Assembly (NCBI GenBank): GCA_032622095.1
Contig: CP136064.1
Location: 211,990,205-212,054,204 of the forward strand
Length of the DNA stretch: 64,000 nucleotides
Source: Siphonodentalium dalli
Taxonomy: Eukaryota; Mollusca; Scaphopoda; Gadilida; Siphonodentaliidae
Reading direction: 5' to 3'
Each line of letters begins with the position of its first letter. Positions within the stretch are counted from its first letter, which is position 1. The translations under genes were made by a program, and so were the position numbers. The notes beneath the pieces were generated by a model, which worked only from the letters and a program-made list of their open reading frames with translations, was not told the origin of the DNA and did no database searches. Shown here in pieces: positions 59,878 through 64,000 of the stretch.

Positions 59878-60884
59878 GTTTTAAACACCTGTTCAGGTAA
59901 CCGTCCAACGTTGCTACATTGTCATGTTAGCACGTTCTTTTCAAATGTACCGCACTAATTTACGAAGAAACCCATATCTAAATTTAGCCCTGATGTTTGA
60001 TGATAACAGAAAATGTTTTTCTTTATCAGAAAGTGGGGTTTAATTCTCTATTTTAATTTGTTTTTGTTTAATTAATGTACTATTTTGCTGTTTAATCGGC
60101 GATAATTTTTCGCTGAGATTTGGCGTCTTGCGTTACCACTAGAAACGGAAGTGATTTCTTGCGATTTGATTGGTGGACAAAATAAAATTCGACTTGGTTT
60201 GCGAACTTTTTAAGGTATCACTACACCCAGTGATGCGGGAAACGACACTTCCCTCCACTGATAGATATTGTCGCTACCAAGTATATCTAAGGGCCTTGAC
60301 CAATCAAATGCACGCATTTTAGTCAAAGCGAAAGTAGTTGTAATTATAATTAAATGAGTTTGAAAAACCCTTACATGTATATGTTTAGCAAATTCTGATT
60401 AAAATGTCCATATACATTGTACTTGTGACCTGCCTGTAAATGATGCATTCAATCCATTATCTACCCAAACCATCGCGCGCGACGAAGCGATCTAGTCGCG
60501 TTCGGTGTGAATATAAAAAACGCGCGCTTTGAACCGCTACGGACGACAGAAAACGGCCGTAAAAATCGCGCGCTCGCACCCGGTGCGGATTGACCCTAAG
60601 TCTGTCTGTGCCAAGTCAAGTCCTTATATATAAATGTGTTTACCAAATTATGTGGCGGAATGTAAGGAATAATTTCGCCAATTGATGGGGCACATGTTCA
60701 TCAGCAGTTTCCACAAGAATGCTCTTTATTATTACCATACAAGGATATATCTTTTTCCGGTGATAAAGAAATAAACGGCAAAATCAATTAACTATATGTA
60801 CTTGTGCATGGACAAACTCCATGCAGGGTTTATCCCCGTCGACAACCTTCATGTTCTCGCTGAAATAAGCTCATATTGGCATTA
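59878..60884. other. upstream region of the recombinase gene
   Basis: No gene seen. A CpG-dense patch (about 60473-60590, with CGCGCGCGACGAAGCGAT and repeated CGCGCGC words) contrasts with the AT-rich surroundings. It could be a promoter-associated CpG patch or part of an unidentified element. Confidence 0.4.
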
Positions 60885-61615
60885 TTGTCCCCCGAAAAAT
60901 TAATTTTCGGGGGACTATAGAAACGGGCTCCGTCCGTCCGTTTGTCCGGGCGTCCGTCACACTTTTGAGTGCCTTCATGGTGTAATCATCTCCTCCTACA
61001 GATTTCATCCCAGATATTTGAAACTTCAGAATATTGTTGCCCACATATTGAAGATGTGCCACATGTATATAGATGACGGATTTTTTTTTTGGACAGAGTT
61101 ATTAACCCTTTTCGACTTAAAAATTTCAACATTTTTTATAATTTTCTGTATGAGCCTCTAAGAGGGTACCTTCATGGTGTAATCAACTCCTCCTACAGTT
61201 CTGATCGTAGATATTTGAAACGTCAGAATATTGTTACCCACATATTGGAGATGTGCAACATGTATATAGATGACGGATTTTTTTTTTTTTTTTACGGAGT
61301 TATTAACCCTTTTCGACTTAGAAAATTTCAACATTTTTATAATTTTCTGTATGAGGGTACCTTCATGGTGTAATCAACTCCTCCTACAGATTTGATCGTA
61401 GATATTTGAAACTTCAGAGTATTGTTACCCACATATTGGAGGTGTGCAACATGTATATAGATGACGGAAATTAAATTAAAACAATTATTTTTTTACGGAA
61501 TTATTAACGCTTTCGACTTAGAACAGTTCAACATTTTTTTTAAATTTCTTTAATAAAGCGGCATCGACTTGCCACGTTGTCGAGGAACACGGTGGTCGGC
61601 TGACCTTTTATTTAT
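60885..61615 (+). mobile_element. repeat F, main copy with three tandem units
   Basis: Starts with the palindrome CCCCCGAAAAATTAATTTTC then GGGGGAC, followed by CTATAGAAACGGGCTCCGTC. Three units of about 195 bp follow, marked by CCTTCATGGTGTAATCA at 60972, 61169 and 61360. It ends near GGTCGGCTGACC. The right end's GACAACGTGGCAAG region matches the copy at 37680 inverted. T and A homopolymers vary between units. Noncoding despite a 94-codon frame. Superfamily unknown. Confidence 0.75.
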
Positions 61616-61921
61616 ATTTGAAATAAGCCCTATGTGGGCCTAAACTTTCAACGAAATATAAGTTCCATGTGGACTTATTTCAATTCAAATAAGTTCATAT
61701 CGGCCTTATTTGGTTCACTTATTATTCTCTACGTGGTATTTATTTAACGTAAATCGACTTACCAGATGAACGGACTTTATAATGTGTTTTCACTGTGGTC
61801 CGCGCCAAAAAACTGAATAACGGGTATAAGTCCACTATGTGCTTATTTCAAAATAAAATAAGTTCAATATGAACCTATGTGAATATCAAGGTCCAATATG
61901 AACCTATTTGCACGAGGATAT
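61616..61921. repeat. degenerate AATAAGTCCA palindromic tract
   Basis: About six words of the type AATAAGTTCATATxGGCCTTATTT, each an imperfect palindrome of about 22 bp, occur with spacers. The portion 61691-61921 is repeated at 63522-63752 beyond the LINE. Confidence 0.6.
61691..61921 (+). repeat. 231-bp direct repeat, left copy
   Basis: Identical to 63522-63752 except at two positions (near 61813 and 61823), with no gaps. The repeat ends exactly where the LINE begins. Confidence 0.9.
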
Positions 61922-61930
61922 TGATACTAC

Positions 61931-63001
61931 TTGATACTACTTGATAAGACTCACAAATACGGTGGAGCAGCAATGCTCAACCTAAATAAAGGCAGCTTAA
62001 CACGCTTAGCAACAAATTTCAACCCTTTCTGGAAAGAAGTAATATCTACATATGCCCTGTTATCTCAAGAGCCCAAATCAGCCGAGAACTATATGAGCCA
62101 ACCAATCTTTCATAATCTCCACATTAAGATACAACATCAGCCAATCTACTTTAAAAAGTGGATAGATAACCAGGTCTTGTTCATTAATGATATCTTAAAA
62201 CAGGATGGCACTTTTATGAATAGTAGAGACATTCAGAACATGTACGGACTGAAGGTCAATTACCTAACTCTTCAAGGGGTGATAACCTCAATACCTTCAT
62301 TGTGGAAAAAAGAAATAAATAATGTGAACAGCAAATTAAATGATATTAAAAACAGTAAACTTTTACAAGATATTCGACAAATAGAAAAACTGAACAAATA
62401 TCTATACTGGAAATATATTAATACCATTGTAACAAGCAAGCCATGCGGGCAATTTGGATGGAACAGAAAGTTAAATCTAGACCAGCCTGACTGGGGTGAA
62501 ATATACCAAAGGCCATTTAAAATTACAAAAAATACAAAATTACAAGCCTTCCAATTCCAAATTAATCACAATATCATAGTTACAAATATATTTCTAGAAA
62601 AATGCAAAATTATAACATCTAACTTGTGTTCATTTTGTGATAAAGAAATAGAGAGCACAGAACATCTACTAGTCAACTGTCCCGAAGTAAAACCATTATG
62701 GGAATTTTTTTCAAATATACTAAAGCTGTATTGCGATCTGGAGTACTCACTAAAAACGGAAGATATCATATTTGGAATTAAAACAATGACAAACCCTATG
62801 CCGATAAACAATATCATATTATTGATAAAGCGTCACATATATGTAACCAGATGTATGAAAAAAGTCTTAAGCATTGAATCTGCATGTCATTTCTTAAAGC
62901 AAGAGTACCAAACAGAAATACTAGCAACCAAATGGAATATGTCTTTGAATAGAAACATAGGGAAAAAATGGGACAGTGTCCTTACAGTTATGTCCTTATA
63001 G
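61931..63001 (+). CDS. LINE ORF2 C-terminal region (partial)
   Basis: 356 codons without a stop; the first Met is arbitrary because the element is truncated. An N-terminal GGAAMLNL resembles the GG-x-G-x-x-N block just after the RT in L1/Tx1-type ORF2. Near residues 232-258 lie a CSFC pair, then EHLLVNC (C-x2-C-x7-H-x4-C type), the zinc-finger-like motif of LINE ORF2 C-termini. The RT palm and endonuclease are absent, so the product cannot retrotranspose by itself. It is unlikely to be a host gene, since no promoter or exon context is seen. Confidence 0.75.
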   Translation: MILLDKTHKYGGAAMLNLNKGSLTRLATNFNPFWKEVISTYALLSQEPKSAENYMSQPIFHNLHIKIQHQPIYFKKWIDNQVLFINDILKQDGTFMNSRDIQNMYGLKVNYLTLQGVITSIPSLWKKEINNVNSKLNDIKNSKLLQDIRQIEKLNKYLYWKYINTIVTSKPCGQFGWNRKLNLDQPDWGEIYQRPFKITKNTKLQAFQFQINHNIIVTNIFLEKCKIITSNLCSFCDKEIESTEHLLVNCPEVKPLWEFFSNILKLYCDLEYSLKTEDIIFGIKTMTNPMPINNIILLIKRHIYVTRCMKKVLSIESACHFLKQEYQTEILATKWNMSLNRNIGKKWDSVLTVMSL

Positions 63002-63194
63002 TAAATTTATAAATAAAAAATAAACTTTCAAAGAAAAAAATAAACTTAAAAAAAAAAAGAGAATAGAAAAAAAGGATTGCAAAAAAAGAGCTATCACAAA
63101 TAGAATCCACATAAAGCCAGAACTCTACAAGACCTATATCCTTCTCACATAAACAGCATTATACAGTCGAAAACATTATCTCAGAAATGTAGGG

Positions 63195-63300
63195 ATATGT
63201 ATATGTCCATATGTATTTGGCTATATATATGCATATATATATATGTATATATATAAGGGTATATATATATGTGCATGGATATGTGTACGTATGTATGTAA
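63195..63300. repeat. TA-rich microsatellite in the LINE 3' region
   Basis: Irregular ATATGTATATATAT repeats with GTATGTATG words at the end. Confidence 0.85.
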
Positions 63301-63521
63301 ATGAATGACACACTTTTTAGTAGCTTCGTGACTGTAAAAGAAGCAACAATGCCTTCCAACTGAACTAATTCCAACAACTTGGCATTGATTAGTAGTAATA
63401 ATAAGAAACATACATGTATATGATCCATTTTCCATTCAATTTCTTTTGCAGAAAATATATGTATGTTAATATTTGAATGTAAATTGTAACAAAAAAATGA
63501 ATAAATTATAAAAAAAAAAAA

Positions 63522-63752
63522 AAGTTCATATCGGCCTTATTTGGTTCACTTATTATTCTCTACGTGGTATTTATTTAACGTAAATCGACTTACCAGATGA
63601 ACGGACTTTATAATGTGTTTTCACTGTGGTCCGCGCCAAAAAACGGAATAACGGTTATAAGTCCACTATGTGCTTATTTCAAAATAAAATAAGTTCAATA
63701 TGAACCTATGTGAATATCAAGGTCCAATATGAACCTATTTGCACGAGGATAT
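63522..63752 (+). repeat. 231-bp direct repeat, right copy
   Basis: Begins AAGTTCATATCGGCC right after the LINE poly(A) and ends GCACGAGGATAT. Partner of 61691-61921. Confidence 0.9.
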
Positions 63753-64000
63753 GTTTGACATTGATGATTAGAAAAGATTAGAAAGTAGTTATGACCGGGT
63801 GCGCTCTGTAGAGATTGGCATAAGGTATTTGAATACTTTCCAGAGAACGACGTGCATATAAAGGTCTTTATTTTATACCGTATCAAGAAGAAACAAATAT
63901 AATACCCTTTTTGTTCGTACATGCTGGAGCAAAGGAAAAAATGAAAAAAGAACAGGAACCCTCCTATTCTCTGTGAGAGGGGGAGGTGGGGGTCGGACAA
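63753..64000. other. no gene recognised
   Basis: A minus-strand frame is open to the window edge (about 100 codons from 64000 to 63695) but shows no motif and overlaps the repeat. The last bases are purine-rich (GAGAGGGGGAGGTGGGGG). Confidence 0.4.

Larger units (their letters stand above)
61922..63521 (+). mobile_element. 5'-truncated L1/Tx1-like LINE
   Basis: About 1.6 kb holding the C-terminal part of ORF2, a 3' untranslated region with TA-rich microsatellite (63195-63300), and a poly(A) tail at about 63509-63521. The 5' junction has a TTGATACTAC word repeated twice. It is flanked by the 231-bp direct repeat. The open frame and the near identity of the flanks suggest a recent insertion. 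Confidence 0.8.

Noticed and set aside
61931-63001. Single-exon host gene
   Set aside because: The C-terminal zinc-finger-like motif, poly(A) tail and flanking direct repeats identify it as a truncated LINE.
1-64000. tRNA, rRNA or snRNA genes
   Set aside because: I saw no cloverleaf with A and B boxes, no rRNA core and no recognisable snRNA. A covariance-model scan would be needed to exclude degenerate copies.

Overview
This is an AT-rich eukaryotic window with no bacterial-style gene layout. It has no operons or ribosome binding sites, and open frames are short. Repeats fill most of it: DNA transposons, MITEs, LTR and non-LTR retrotransposons, hairpin elements, microsatellites and a 2.1-kb minisatellite. 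TTAGGG-type telomere-like tracts, CR1-like and L1/Tx1-like LINEs and a Crypton-type tyrosine recombinase gene fit a marine invertebrate. A mollusc is my best guess, with low confidence, because no lineage-specific host gene is recognisable.

Layout. At 1.6-8.4 kb and 21.4-25.3 kb lie two diverged copies of one long sequence in opposite orientation. Both carry a telomere-like tract enclosed by short inverted repeats. The left arm was later invaded by a TTAA-flanked MITE, a Helitron-like element and two PIF/Harbinger-like elements placed end to end. A third Harbinger-like element lies at 15.8-17.5 kb. The loop between the arms (8.4-21.4 kb) holds a CT microsatellite, a 1.9-kb TIR candidate, several long hairpins, a minus-strand LINE fragment, a foldback element whose inverted repeats each contain their own hairpin, a 55-bp tandem array and further MITEs.

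At 25.3-30.0 kb is a decayed Ty3/Gypsy element (gag, RT, RNase H and integrase remnants) interrupted by a 1.0-kb hAT-like element with an 8-bp target duplication. From 30 to 40 kb the sequence is mostly MITEs of two TTAA-flanked families, one carrying a nested insertion, plus degenerate repeats. A decayed CR1-like LINE with zinc-knuckle/esterase ORF1 and endonuclease/RT remnants occupies 40.7-45.2 kb. From 45 to 54 kb the sequence is largely unassigned, except for two almost identical 501-bp MITEs and another CT tract. A 30-bp minisatellite fills 54.59-56.73 kb.

The only gene with recognisable exon-intron structure is on the minus strand at 57.2-59.9 kb. It is a four-exon Crypton/DUF3504-type recombinase gene with good splice sites but several lesions. 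The right end has a repeat with about 195-bp tandem units and a young LINE copy. Its 356-codon ORF2 C-terminal part is still open, and it is flanked by a 231-bp direct repeat, far longer than usual LINE target duplications.

All repeat relationships were found by reading the sequence by eye. Family names rest on target-site length, terminal repeats and protein motifs, not on database matches.
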